Source: GCA-1730015 sp964550655 (GTDB taxonomy: Bacteria; Pseudomonadota; Gammaproteobacteria; Granulosicoccales; Granulosicoccaceae). From it: 64,000 nt of DNA. Position numbers and translations under genes: made by a program. The notes under the pieces were generated by a model. That model did not search any database. It had not been told where the DNA came from and worked only from the letters and a program-made list of their open reading frames with translations. The stretch spans positions 1 to 64,000 of the forward strand of contig CAZKAQ010000004.1 in assembly GCA_964550655.1 (NCBI GenBank), given 5' to 3'. Below are positions 53,329 through 62,497 of the stretch, one piece after another (within the stretch, counting starts at the first letter, position 1; each line of letters opens with the position of its first letter).

Positions 53329-54051
53329 ATGACCATCACAAAAAAGCCACAACTTCGAAAAGGTGCGGACATCGACCATGCGCTGAGCCGCGAGTCCTGG
53401 AAGATCTTCCAGATCATGGCAGAGTTTGTTGAGGGCTTTCAAAAACTCGCCGCAATCAGTCCGTCCGTCAGCGTCTTCGGTTCAGCCAGGTTCGCGCCCG
53501 ATCATGAATGCAGTGTTTTAATCGAAGACATCTCTCGCAGGCTTTCAGATGCAGGTTTTGCGGTGGTCAGCGGCGGTGGGCCCGGCATCATGGAAGCCTC
53601 TAACAAAGGTGCTTTTGCCGGAAAATCAGCCAGTGTCGGGCTAAATATTCAACTGCCGTTTGAACAGTCCGGCAATCCTTATCAGGATATCGCAATCACC
53701 TTTAAATACTTTTTTATCCGCAAGGTGATGTTTGCAAAGTATGCATCTGCCTACGTGGTCATGCCCGGTGGTTTTGGCACACTGGACGAACTGGCAGAAA
53801 TTCTGACTCTGATTCAGACCGGCAAATCGCGTAAGATTCCGGTAATTCTGGTCGGTACCGAGTTCTGGAGCGGACTGGTTGATTGGCTCAGAGACTCTAT
53901 GCTGTCGATGGGCACCATCAATGAGTCTGATCTTGACCTGTTCTCGATTGAAGACGACCCCGAAAAAGTCATCGACACGATCTTTAATTTCTACGAAGGG
54001 GTTGATATGGATCAGGTACTGGCCAACGACGATATCTCTATAGATCTCTGA
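53329..54051 (+). CDS. LOG-family nucleotide phosphoribohydrolase
   Basis: A 240-residue Rossmann-like protein of the LOG (Lonely Guy; former lysine decarboxylase-like) family. Motifs: VSVFGSARFAPD, VVSGGGPGIMEASNKGAFAG and the active-site VVMPGGFGTLDELAEILTLIQTG with the PGGxGTxxE signature. Family members hydrolyse nucleoside 5'-monophosphates to base and ribose 5-phosphate, for example cytokinin nucleotides in plants and AMP or related nucleotides in bacteria. The substrate here is not known. Lies between divergent polA and thrB, 75 bases before thrB, and is probably transcribed with it. Confidence 0.92.
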   Translation: MTITKKPQLRKGADIDHALSRESWKIFQIMAEFVEGFQKLAAISPSVSVFGSARFAPDHECSVLIEDISRRLSDAGFAVVSGGGPGIMEASNKGAFAGKSASVGLNIQLPFEQSGNPYQDIAITFKYFFIRKVMFAKYASAYVVMPGGFGTLDELAEILTLIQTGKSRKIPVILVGTEFWSGLVDWLRDSMLSMGTINESDLDLFSIEDDPEKVIDTIFNFYEGVDMDQVLANDDISIDL

Positions 54052-54126
54052 CCTGCATTGCCAAACAATTTAACCATCATCTAAACAAAAAAGCCTGCCA
54101 ATGCGTGCACCTGCTGCCTTTTCCTA

Positions 54127-55068
54127 ATGTCTGTTTTCACCGCTATCGATATGCCGCTGCTGGCTGCATTTCTGAAGAACTATTCCGTAGGTGCGCCAAA
54201 AGGATTCACCGGCATAGAAGCAGGCATTACCAATAGCAACTTCTTCATCGACACAGAGACCGGGCGCTACGTTCTAACCATTGTCGAGGACGAAACTTTT
54301 GCAGACGTTGAGTGGTTTATGCAATTACTCGCCTACCTGCATCGGAACAATATCCCCTGCGCGAAACCACTACCGGCACGTAGCGGCGGCTATACACAAA
54401 CTATTGCCAACAAACCGGCCACCGTTGTGCAGTGCCTGCAGGGTACAGACAAAACCCGCGTTGACAGCAACGATTGTTTTGCCATCGGCAAGGTACTCGC
54501 AAGCTTTCACACGAGTTGCCAAAACTATCCAGAGACTCGAAACGATTCCCGCGGCGACGCATGGCGCACGGCGACCGCTTCCAGGGTTCGCACAAAACTG
54601 AGTCGGGAAGAATTGAAACTCCTCAACAAGCACATGGAAGCAGACTACGCCGGCGTGCTTGCCGGGCTACCAACGAGTGTCATACACGCCGATCTCTTTA
54701 AAGATAACGTGCTATTCAATGGCGGAAATATCAGTGGCATTATCGATTTTTACTACGCCTGCACGGGCTGCATGTTGTACGACCTTGCCATCACGTTTAA
54801 TGACTGGTGTCGTGACGATACAACCCGGGTCGACCAGCAGCTCGCCGGCGCACTGATAAAAGGATACGAAAGTATTCGACCGCTCAATACCCGCGAACGC
54901 AGCAGCTGGCCCGATGCCGTTCGCTGTGCTGCACTCAGATTCTGGCTCTCAAGACTGTGCGATCTTCATTTCCCTCCGGATGCACTGATGACCTTCGCCC
55001 ACGACCCGACACCACTGCAAAAAATTCTCTCGGAAGATGTCCCTTCACTAGTAGACTTGACATCTTAA
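54127..55068 (+). CDS. thrB: Homoserine kinase (APH-type ThrB)
   Basis: A 313-residue kinase of the aminoglycoside phosphotransferase fold that phosphorylates homoserine in threonine synthesis. The kinase N-lobe is FTGIEAGITNSNFFIDTETGRYVLTIVE. The catalytic loop is VIHADLFKDNVLFNGGNISGIIDFYYAC (H-x-D...N and the metal Asp). The C-terminal part with RFWLSRLCDLHFPP matches the type found in pseudomonads rather than the GHMP-type ThrB of enterics. The gene order polA, one gene, thrB is also that of pseudomonads. Confidence 0.92.
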   Translation: MSVFTAIDMPLLAAFLKNYSVGAPKGFTGIEAGITNSNFFIDTETGRYVLTIVEDETFADVEWFMQLLAYLHRNNIPCAKPLPARSGGYTQTIANKPATVVQCLQGTDKTRVDSNDCFAIGKVLASFHTSCQNYPETRNDSRGDAWRTATASRVRTKLSREELKLLNKHMEADYAGVLAGLPTSVIHADLFKDNVLFNGGNISGIIDFYYACTGCMLYDLAITFNDWCRDDTTRVDQQLAGALIKGYESIRPLNTRERSSWPDAVRCAALRFWLSRLCDLHFPPDALMTFAHDPTPLQKILSEDVPSLVDLTS

Positions 55069-55239
55069 TCAGCTGGCAGTGATTGGTCACCAGGTAAGTG
55101 CCAAGCGGTCTAAATATGTTATTCTCGGTAGAATTCGGCCCGTTTTTGCCTAAAAAGCTCCGGATACTTTGCCATGGTTCACGCTTGGCGGAATACTAAA
55201 TCATACGAAAATTAAGTATTAAAAATACTGAGGAAACCT

Positions 55240-56331
55240 ATGAAAAGACGCGATTTTATAAAATCAGGGGCAGCTGCCACGGCTGCAGCGGGTGCCACAA
55301 TCACCGCCGCTCCGGCGATTGCCCAATCCAAGACTGAACTAACAATCGTCTCTACCTGGCCACGAGACTTCCCGGGGCTGGGTATCAGCGCACAACGACT
55401 CGTCGAGCGCATCTCGGAACTGTCAGAAGGCAAAATTGCCACCAAGTACTTTGCAGCCGGTGAACGCGTCGGTGCATTCGATGTATTTGACGAAGTCGCC
55501 GCTGGCAACAGTCAGGCATACATCGCTGCTGACTACTACTGGAAAGGTAAGCACCCGGGCTTCGCCTACTTTACCTCGGTACCTTTCGGCATGACTATGG
55601 GAGAGTGGAACGCCTGGATAAAATTTAAAGACGGCCAGAAACTCTGGGATGAACTGTCTGGTGAGTTCGGTCTTAAGGCACTAACGTGTGGTGGTACAGG
55701 CACCCAGATGGGTGGCTGGTTTAACAAAGAGATCGAGACTGCAGAAGACCTCAAAGGTCTTAAAATGCGTATCCCGGGTCTGGGCGGCGACGTCATGGCT
55801 AAACTGGGTGCATCACCTGTGTCGCTACCGGGCGGTCAGATCTATGAAAACCTCGTCTCGGGTTCGATCGATGCGACTGAATGGGTAGGCCCGTACAACG
55901 ACTACTTCATGAAGTTCTATGAGGCAGCCAAGTTCTACTACTCACCGGGTATGCACGAGCCGGGCGGTGGTCTGGCTTTCGGTATGAATGCCGAGTGGTG
56001 GAACAAGCGTTCGAAGTGGGAGCAAGCCATCATTGAGGCCGCATGCATGGAAGAAAATGCAGCACAGCCTGAAGAAGCGATCGCCAACAACGGTTTCTTT
56101 CTCGCAAAGATGATCGAGGAAAACGGTGTCGAGCTGCGTGAATTCAACGACGAAATCTATGACAGCTTCGGCGAAGCTGCTGCAGAAGTGTTTGAAGAAA
56201 CACGTGATCACAGTGAGCTCGCAAAGAAGATCAACGATAACTTTCAGGCAGCCCTGCGCGAAATGGGTGCTTACACAAAGCTTGCCGAGGTTGGGTTCTC
56301 CAATCAACGCAATCGTGTGCTTGATCTCTAG
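55240..56331 (+). CDS. TRAP transporter solute-binding protein, TakP/DctP-like
   Basis: A 363-residue periplasmic receptor. A twin-arginine-type signal (MKRRDFIKSGAAATAAAGA, cleavage near APAIAQ) suggests folded export through Tat. The mature protein carries DctP/TakP blocks: TWPRDFPGLGISAQRLVERI, FFAAGERVG-like region, ETAEDLKGLKMRIPGLGGDV and SIDATEWVGPYND. The last two are characteristic of the TakP subgroup that binds 2-oxo acids such as pyruvate or branched keto acids, usually with a metal. The ribosome site GAGGAAA is strong. First gene of a three-gene TRAP operon; a hairpin follows it and probably keeps its mRNA in excess. Confidence 0.92.
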   Translation: MKRRDFIKSGAAATAAAGATITAAPAIAQSKTELTIVSTWPRDFPGLGISAQRLVERISELSEGKIATKYFAAGERVGAFDVFDEVAAGNSQAYIAADYYWKGKHPGFAYFTSVPFGMTMGEWNAWIKFKDGQKLWDELSGEFGLKALTCGGTGTQMGGWFNKEIETAEDLKGLKMRIPGLGGDVMAKLGASPVSLPGGQIYENLVSGSIDATEWVGPYNDYFMKFYEAAKFYYSPGMHEPGGGLAFGMNAEWWNKRSKWEQAIIEAACMEENAAQPEEAIANNGFFLAKMIEENGVELREFNDEIYDSFGEAAAEVFEETRDHSELAKKINDNFQAALREMGAYTKLAEVGFSNQRNRVLDL

Positions 56332-56352
56332 TACCTGCACTTACTCAGTAGC

Positions 56353-56377
56353 TGGCGGAGCACTCTATGCTCCGCCA
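56353..56377 (+). promoter_or_regulatory. Stable hairpin between TRAP receptor and small permease genes
   Basis: Perfect 10-bp stem TGGCGGAGCA / TGCTCCGCCA with a 5-base loop, 21 bases after the receptor stop codon and without a T-run. Such hairpins often protect the upstream mRNA 3' end and reduce read-through to the permease genes. Confidence 0.65.
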
Positions 56378-56505
56378 CTTCTGCCTGCCATGCGTTTTCC
56401 CGAATTGCTTTATCCGCGATAAACCGGATTTATACGTCGCTAAACATGTCTTCAAAACAAATTCAAACCAATCCAAATTCAAACCAATAATAAGAGTGCG
56501 CGGCG

Positions 56506-57507
56506 ATGGATACTGAACAGCGACCCGACTCCCCGGCTGACTTCAGCGCAGACTTTAAAGATAAGCTAAGCCGATACTTTAGCTGGGGTATGTTGTTTTT
56601 TCTGATTGCCTACCTGGTCAATAACACCCTGGTTCATTCACAGAAGTGGCCCGGCATTAAAACCATCAGTAGCTCAATGGCAGACTGGCGCTTCTGGGTA
56701 CAACTGGCGATCTACGCTGCCGCACTGTTACTTGCCTGGTTACTGGTTAAACAACGGGGACGCAGTTTACGTGCGGACGCTGCAACCATTACGGCAATCA
56801 ACACTTACATAATCCGCTCACTATTCTGGGCAGTCTTTTTTATTGGCCTGGCCGATATGGCCATTTCATTCCTGCGGGTAGAAAATCTTTTATCCCTGGT
56901 GTTTGACGAACAACTCACCAAAGACCTTGGCCGACCACAATTCCGCGGCCCGATGGTTCATATGCCATTATTAGCACTGGGCTTTGTCGTCGGCGCCATC
57001 ACCCGCACACTTGGCTTTCACTGGCTTGCGTTACTGATAGTCATTGCCGAACTCGCCATTGTTATTACGCGTTTTATCTTTTCCTACGAACAGGCTTTTA
57101 TGGGCGATCTGGTGCGCTTCTGGTACGCGGCATTATTTCTCTTCGCGAGCGCCTATACCCTGCTGCAGGAGGGACATGTAAGAGTAGATATTTTTTATTC
57201 CGCCATGCGCAAAACCCGCAAAGGATTTGTTAATTCATTCGGTGCGGTGTTTTTCGGTATGGCTCTTTGCTGGACCATTATTGTTATTGGTCTGGGTGGC
57301 AAATCCGCCATCATTTACGGCCCGTTAGCAAACTTTGAAGTATCGCAATCAGGTTTTGGCATGTATACCAAATACTGGATGGCAGGTTTTCTCGGTGTGT
57401 TCGCCATCACTATGTTGCTGCAGTTTACTGCCCAGTTTCTCGAATCAGTTGCCGATGTCAGGCAACAGCCTGGTGGCAGAAATATCGCCACCGAAGTCGC
57501 GCACTAG
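56506..57507 (+). CDS. TRAP transporter small permease (DctQ-type, enlarged)
   Basis: A 333-residue membrane protein, about twice the usual DctQ length of 160-200. The C-terminal half (about 165-320) has the four-helix DctQ fold, including EQAFMGDLVRFWYAALFLFASAYTLLQEGHVRVDIFYSAM with the HVRVD motif and a further helix pair. The N-terminal half adds three more hydrophobic segments (about 28-45, 63-82, 105-125) after a soluble start. The enlarged form appears in some TakP-type systems. It pairs with the large permease, whose ATG follows nine bases after this stop. Confidence 0.85.
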   Translation: MDTEQRPDSPADFSADFKDKLSRYFSWGMLFFLIAYLVNNTLVHSQKWPGIKTISSSMADWRFWVQLAIYAAALLLAWLLVKQRGRSLRADAATITAINTYIIRSLFWAVFFIGLADMAISFLRVENLLSLVFDEQLTKDLGRPQFRGPMVHMPLLALGFVVGAITRTLGFHWLALLIVIAELAIVITRFIFSYEQAFMGDLVRFWYAALFLFASAYTLLQEGHVRVDIFYSAMRKTRKGFVNSFGAVFFGMALCWTIIVIGLGGKSAIIYGPLANFEVSQSGFGMYTKYWMAGFLGVFAITMLLQFTAQFLESVADVRQQPGGRNIATEVAH

Positions 57508-57516
57508 GAGCAGAAC

Positions 57517-60171
57517 ATGGAACTACTATTTCTTGCCCTGTTACTGGTCATACTCGCTTTTGCACTGGGTTCCGGTTACCCGGTAGCGTTCGCACTCCCG
57601 GGTGCAGCTATTATCACTATCGTGCTCGCAGCGATCAGCGGCTATCTGTTTGCAGGTGGCAATGTAGATGCCTACTTTGCACAGGATGGTCCGAGCCAAT
57701 GGTTATCGGCGGGGGTTACCAACCTGCGCGGTATCTACTGGGAAGTTGAACGTGACACCCTCATCGCTATTCCGCTATTTATCTTCATGGGCATCATGCT
57801 GCAACGTTCAAAAATTGCAGAAGACCTTTTAATGACCATGGCTCAGCTGTTCGGTCCGGTACCGGGCGGGCTTGGAATTTCAGTAGTATTTGTAGGCGCG
57901 TTACTGGCCGCCACTACCGGTATTGTCGGTGCAACTGTGGTAGCCATGGGACTCATCTCGCTACCGGTCATGTTACGCAACAACTACTCACCTTCTCTTG
58001 CAACAGGAACCATTGCCGCCTCCGGCACACTTGGACAAATCATACCGCCATCCATCGTACTGATCATTCTTGCTGATCAGCTTGCCAGTGCAACTGATCA
58101 GGCAAGTACTGCTCGAAAGGCATTATATAAAGTATCTACCGGTGAAATTTCAATGCCATCGGAATTTGATGTCGGCTCTACCAGTGCCGGTGAAATGTTC
58201 CTTGGTGCATTTGTACCAGGCATTGTGCTGGTCCTGCTGTACATGGCATACATCCTGATTTTCGCGTTAATTCGCCCAAAATCTGCACCTGCAGTGAGAA
58301 ACGCTGCCGGCTTTGACGGTAATTTCATCGGCCAGGTGCTAGGCACCCTGGTACCACCACTGACGTTAATATTTTTGGTTTTAGGGTCAATTATTTCGGG
58401 TATCGCAACTGTTAATCAGGCAGGTGCTATAGGCGCTGCCGGTGCATTGTTAATGGCGGGATATCGTTTAAAGGAAACCGGTGCGACGAGATACATGCCG
58501 GCTTTTCTCGCGGCAGCAGCGCTGATCGCCATCGGATTGATTCTGGTATTTTTTGATAACAACATAAAATCTATCAATACAGAACATGATCGACTCGGTA
58601 TCACTCTGGCAATAGTTGCCGTGGCGGTATTACTACTGGCGTTACTGTGGAGCGGAATACGTGTAGCGCGTATAGATAACACGCTCTATGAAGTTATGAT
58701 AGAAACTGCAAAAACCACCTCTTTGGTTTTTATTATTCTACTCGGGGCGGCAATTCTTACTGCAGCCTTTCGAGCTTTTGGCGGCGAAGAGCTGGTGCGC
58801 GACTACCTTAACGCATTGCCCGGTGGTTTCTGGACCAAGTTCGTTATCGTCATGGCCGTTATTTTTGTACTCGGTTTCTTTCTCGATTTTATTGAGATTG
58901 CCGTTGTCGTTGTACCAATCGTCGCCCCTATCCTGCTGGCAGATCCATCAGCAAATATCACAGCAGTCTGGCTGGGCGTAATGATAGGACTAAACATCCA
59001 GACATCATTTCTGACACCGCCCTTCGGCTTCGCCCTGTTTTATATGCGCGGTGTGGCACCAGCAGCGGTTAAGACATTGCAAATGTACAAAGGTGTTATC
59101 GCATTCATTATTCTGCAACTCACCGCATTAGGCATTGTTGGTTACTACCCGCAACTGGTTAACTATCTGCCAAAGCGCCTGCAACTGACTGCAGAAACAG
59201 CCCCACCACCGCGCAACCCGAAGCTAAATCACTGTGTGGAACAATATGTCTCTGAGCAATTCACCACTAACGGAGATAGCCTGCTGACATCGATAGCAGA
59301 TACACGTGCACTTGACTTCAGTATGCTGCCAAAGAAACTGGCAAAGTCAGTAGAAGAAAGTTTTGAACATGCACAAAACAGCATCACATTACTTGCAGAT
59401 GCAAATCAACGCGCGGATGTGGTAGCAGATGGTTCCGCTGACTTTAGACCATTGCACGAACAAGTGCGCGATATACGCATCAGCACGCTTAGCATAGATG
59501 CAGAAATTGAAGAACAGCAGACCAAACTTAACCGACTCAGTGACGAAGACGCCGGGCGTGATGCTTTGCTTCAACACCTGGAAGAACTCAACGCCGAACG
59601 CGAAGCAACAATAGCAACCACACCGGAAAACTGGGAGCCCGCACGCGCTGCGTATACCAACTTACAACTGGATGAGCGTAAGAAGAGAGTTGAATACAGA
59701 AAAGCTGCCGACAAAGGCTATCAGCCCATAGCCACGTTACAAACAACTCTGGCAGCGACCGAGTCACTGGAAGCGCTCGGTGGTGAGTTCCAGATGCTAA
59801 AAGATATGATTGAAACCGCAGAAGATGAAGCCACTATCGATGAGCTCTCAGCTTCAAGCAAGCGATTTGGTGCGGTTGAGGGCGCATCGAAAATTAAGTC
59901 AGCTATTTCAAAAGCCCGAAAGTCACTCAAGGCAAAGAAACCGAGCAAAGAAAAAGCACTTAAAGCACTGGCAGATGCGGAAGAAGAATATCAGTCAGAA
60001 CTGGAGTGGAGAAAGCAGGCTCAAACAACAATCGGAACGCAGATCTCTTCATATGAAGAATCAATGCGCTCCACAATCGGTATTAGACAACAGTCAAAAC
60101 TCACTAAGGACCAGGCACTTTACGTTGCCGCCTGCGATGCGGGTCATCGCGATATCTCGCTTAACTTCTAA
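57517..60171 (+). CDS. TRAP transporter large permease (DctM) with coiled-coil C-terminal tail
   Basis: An 884-residue protein. Residues 1 to about 550 are the DctM transport domain (IT superfamily): ESERDTLIAIPLF-like start WEVERDTLIAIPLFIFMG, GLGISVVFVGALLAATTGIVGATVVAMG, SGTLGQIIPPSIVLIIL, ISGIATVNQAGAIGA, DFIEIAVVVVPI and QTSFLTPPFGFALFYMRG. An enlarged middle includes extra helices near 320-400. Typical DctM is about 430 residues. From about 560 to 884 there is no membrane segment, only a charged alpha-helical region with coiled-coil heptads (IEEQQTKLNRLSDEDAGRDA; KARKSLKAKKPSKEKALKAL). Ribosome site AGGAG is good. The tail has no known role. Confidence 0.88.
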   Translation: MELLFLALLLVILAFALGSGYPVAFALPGAAIITIVLAAISGYLFAGGNVDAYFAQDGPSQWLSAGVTNLRGIYWEVERDTLIAIPLFIFMGIMLQRSKIAEDLLMTMAQLFGPVPGGLGISVVFVGALLAATTGIVGATVVAMGLISLPVMLRNNYSPSLATGTIAASGTLGQIIPPSIVLIILADQLASATDQASTARKALYKVSTGEISMPSEFDVGSTSAGEMFLGAFVPGIVLVLLYMAYILIFALIRPKSAPAVRNAAGFDGNFIGQVLGTLVPPLTLIFLVLGSIISGIATVNQAGAIGAAGALLMAGYRLKETGATRYMPAFLAAAALIAIGLILVFFDNNIKSINTEHDRLGITLAIVAVAVLLLALLWSGIRVARIDNTLYEVMIETAKTTSLVFIILLGAAILTAAFRAFGGEELVRDYLNALPGGFWTKFVIVMAVIFVLGFFLDFIEIAVVVVPIVAPILLADPSANITAVWLGVMIGLNIQTSFLTPPFGFALFYMRGVAPAAVKTLQMYKGVIAFIILQLTALGIVGYYPQLVNYLPKRLQLTAETAPPPRNPKLNHCVEQYVSEQFTTNGDSLLTSIADTRALDFSMLPKKLAKSVEESFEHAQNSITLLADANQRADVVADGSADFRPLHEQVRDIRISTLSIDAEIEEQQTKLNRLSDEDAGRDALLQHLEELNAEREATIATTPENWEPARAAYTNLQLDERKKRVEYRKAADKGYQPIATLQTTLAATESLEALGGEFQMLKDMIETAEDEATIDELSASSKRFGAVEGASKIKSAISKARKSLKAKKPSKEKALKALADAEEEYQSELEWRKQAQTTIGTQISSYEESMRSTIGIRQQSKLTKDQALYVAACDAGHRDISLNF

Positions 60172-60210
60172 CCTGTTGTCGAATTCAACCGCAAGTCAGT
60201 AAAAGAAACG

Positions 60211-61575
60211 CTATACCTCTGCAGTTTCGCGCTGCGCTGCCCGTTGTAATGCTCTGAGTGATCTCTCAGCCTTGGCATTGCCCTGCGCTGCAGCAGCTTT
60301 GAAGTATTCAATTGCTGTGGTTTTATTTAGCGCCACACCCCAGCCGTTCTGGGTAAGTACACCCATATTGTAGTTGGCTCTGGAGTCACCCTGCTGAGAT
60401 GCACGACGTAACCAGCGCACAGCACGGGAATAGTTTTGCTGCAAACCTCGTCCGTTACCATAGCGCAGACCAAGATTCACCTGAGCACGCGCGTTGCCGC
60501 GATCAGCGGCTTTACGATACCAGTCAATTGCTTTCTGCTCATCTTTATCAATGCCCAGACCGTGTTCATACATACGACCCAGATTGTATTGAGCTGCTGC
60601 ATTGTCCTGATCAGCGGCCATGCTAAACCAGTAAACTGCCTGATATACATCTTTTGGTAAACCCAGTCCAAGTGCACAACCAATTCCGTAGTTAAGTTGA
60701 GCAAGTGAATGACCTGACTGTGCCGCCTTGCGAAACCACTGCATCGCTTCGGCATAATTCTGCGCACCGGCAACACCATTGATATAGCAAATACCCAGAT
60801 CATATTGTGATGCAGTATGACCGCCGTCCGCTGCACGCTGAAACCACTTCACTGCAGCTTCGTTGTCAGCCTCAACCATGTTACCGGTAGCATACATTTT
60901 CGCCAGTAAGGCACGCGCCTGCAGATCACCACGTTCGCCAGCGAGTTTGAACCATCCAACTGCAGCCCTTTTGTCCTTAGGCACACCTTTGCCCTGTGCG
61001 TAACAAATACCGAGGTCAAACTGAGCAACCACATGTCCCAGGTCTGCGGCAGAGCGATAATAATTTACTGCCGCCTGTCTGTTTTGCAAAACACCATGAC
61101 CAACAGAGTACATGTAACCCATGAAACCCTGAGCACAGGAATTTCCCATGTCTGCTGCCGGCAGTAAGTATTGCACCGCCTGCTCATAGTTTTGTTCCAC
61201 ACCATAGCCGTCGAAGTACATGATTCCGAGGAACAACATTCCCCATTGGTCATTCTTGCCGGCACTTGAAATTATCCAGTTGCGGGCTTTATCGAAGTGT
61301 TTTTTGCAGACTTCCAGAGGCAGCTTGCCTTCACACAACAGTGCGATCGCCGCACTGGCACCGAGATGACCATCTTCAGCGGCAATCTCAAAGAGCTCTA
61401 TCGCAGCAGCTTCGTCCATCACCTTATCTACAGATCCGCGACGCAGCTCCATTGCATTTATAAAATGATCATGCGAATCGGGAGGCTGAACCAGAGTGAG
61501 TGAACCACCACCCGGCAACTGGCGTGCGCGGCGACGCTTTTGCTGGTTATTTGGATCGTCTGACATTGTGCTCAT
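60211..61575 (-). CDS. Sel1-like repeat protein
   Basis: A 454-residue soluble protein made of about ten Sel1 (TPR-like) repeats of about 36 residues with the pattern A..W...AA..G...AQ..LG..Y..G.G (AVKWFQRAADGGHTASQYDLGIC, AVYWFSMAADQDNAAAQYNLG). The first 65 residues are basic and polar without a signal peptide, so it is probably cytoplasmic. Such solenoids are protein-protein scaffolds. There is no catalytic domain and no partner gene. Convergent with the TRAP operon, 39 bases apart. Confidence 0.93.
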   Translation of the reverse strand: MSTMSDDPNNQQKRRRARQLPGGGSLTLVQPPDSHDHFINAMELRRGSVDKVMDEAAAIELFEIAAEDGHLGASAAIALLCEGKLPLEVCKKHFDKARNWIISSAGKNDQWGMLFLGIMYFDGYGVEQNYEQAVQYLLPAADMGNSCAQGFMGYMYSVGHGVLQNRQAAVNYYRSAADLGHVVAQFDLGICYAQGKGVPKDKRAAVGWFKLAGERGDLQARALLAKMYATGNMVEADNEAAVKWFQRAADGGHTASQYDLGICYINGVAGAQNYAEAMQWFRKAAQSGHSLAQLNYGIGCALGLGLPKDVYQAVYWFSMAADQDNAAAQYNLGRMYEHGLGIDKDEQKAIDWYRKAADRGNARAQVNLGLRYGNGRGLQQNYSRAVRWLRRASQQGDSRANYNMGVLTQNGWGVALNKTTAIEYFKAAAAQGNAKAERSLRALQRAAQRETAEV

Positions 61576-61823
61576 AATCTTTCAACGTAACGCTGTGCTG
61601 GAATATACATTCATAAACACAAAATTTGGCTAAGTTCTCCAGCCTGTAAAAGGTTGTCACTTCTGGCTGGAGGCACAAAATTACGCCGACATTTAACCAC
61701 GTTCACAGGTTTCGCTCTTAATAGTGGTGCGCACTTCTACAACAAACATAATTCCTTTGTTCGGTTATTCACGCGCCATTTGAATCAATATTCAAAACCT
61801 CAGGTGCGATGATCAACTGAGGC

Positions 61824-62288
61824 TCAGTGGGTACTTAGTCGCGTCGTCTCTTTTATTATTTCCATCACGATATAAGAGCGTGTATCCCTGACTCCCGGCA
61901 AATCGCGCAGAATGTCGCCCAGCAACTTGCGGTATTCAGCCATATCAGCAACGCGTATTTTCATCAGATAATCAAAATCCCCGGACAACAGATGACACTC
62001 CAGCAAGTGCGGAATTTGCAAAGCCGCTTTTTTGAATTTCTCAAAAATGCTTTTGCTGTCGTATTCAAGTTTAATTTCGACATAGACCATCAAAGCGGCA
62101 TTCATCAACTCCGGATTTAAAATAGCAGTGTAGCCAGTGATGTATCCATCCGATTCGAGTCGCTTGACACGTTCGAGGCAAGGTGAGGTGCTAAGACCGA
62201 CCCGATCCCCCAGATCTACATAGGAGAGCCGTGCATTTTTCTGTAATTCTTCCAGGATCCGGCGATCAATTCGGTCGAGCTTTTTCAT
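61824..62288 (-). CDS. Lrp/AsnC-family transcriptional regulator
   Basis: A 154-residue regulator. An N-terminal helix-turn-helix (IDRRILEELQKNARLSYVDLGDRVGLSTSPCLERVKRLESDGYI, in parts) is followed by the RAM ligand-binding domain (CHLLSGDFDYLMKIRVADMAEYRKLL). Divergent from the alanine dehydrogenase gene, and Lrp-type regulators beside ald commonly activate it in response to alanine. The shared 209-base AT-rich region is the likely target. No good ribosome site precedes its ATG. Confidence 0.93.
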   Translation of the reverse strand: MKKLDRIDRRILEELQKNARLSYVDLGDRVGLSTSPCLERVKRLESDGYITGYTAILNPELMNAALMVYVEIKLEYDSKSIFEKFKKAALQIPHLLECHLLSGDFDYLMKIRVADMAEYRKLLGDILRDLPGVRDTRSYIVMEIIKETTRLSTH

Positions 62289-62497
62289 TTAGTTTTCAGC
62301 AATTATTACTGTGTATTTAATTTTTACAGCATATACATTGTTATTGTATTCAATTACCGCAATATATTCCGGCAAATATCTCCTAAACTGACAGAAATTA
62401 CTGAATTAAGTTGAATCAGTCATAAAAAACCCGGCCACTGCAGCCCCTGGCTGCACAGAAACCGGTTAAAAAATAGTCTACCTCTGGAGAGAGAACC
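62289..62497. promoter_or_regulatory. Divergent lrp-ald control region
   Basis: AT-rich region, about 209 bases, between two divergent genes. It includes a hairpin TGCAGCC / GGCTGCA (62439-62455), which on the minus strand is followed at a short distance by six T residues (62424-62429). No single promoter is clear. Lrp binding is expected here from the gene arrangement. Confidence 0.55.
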
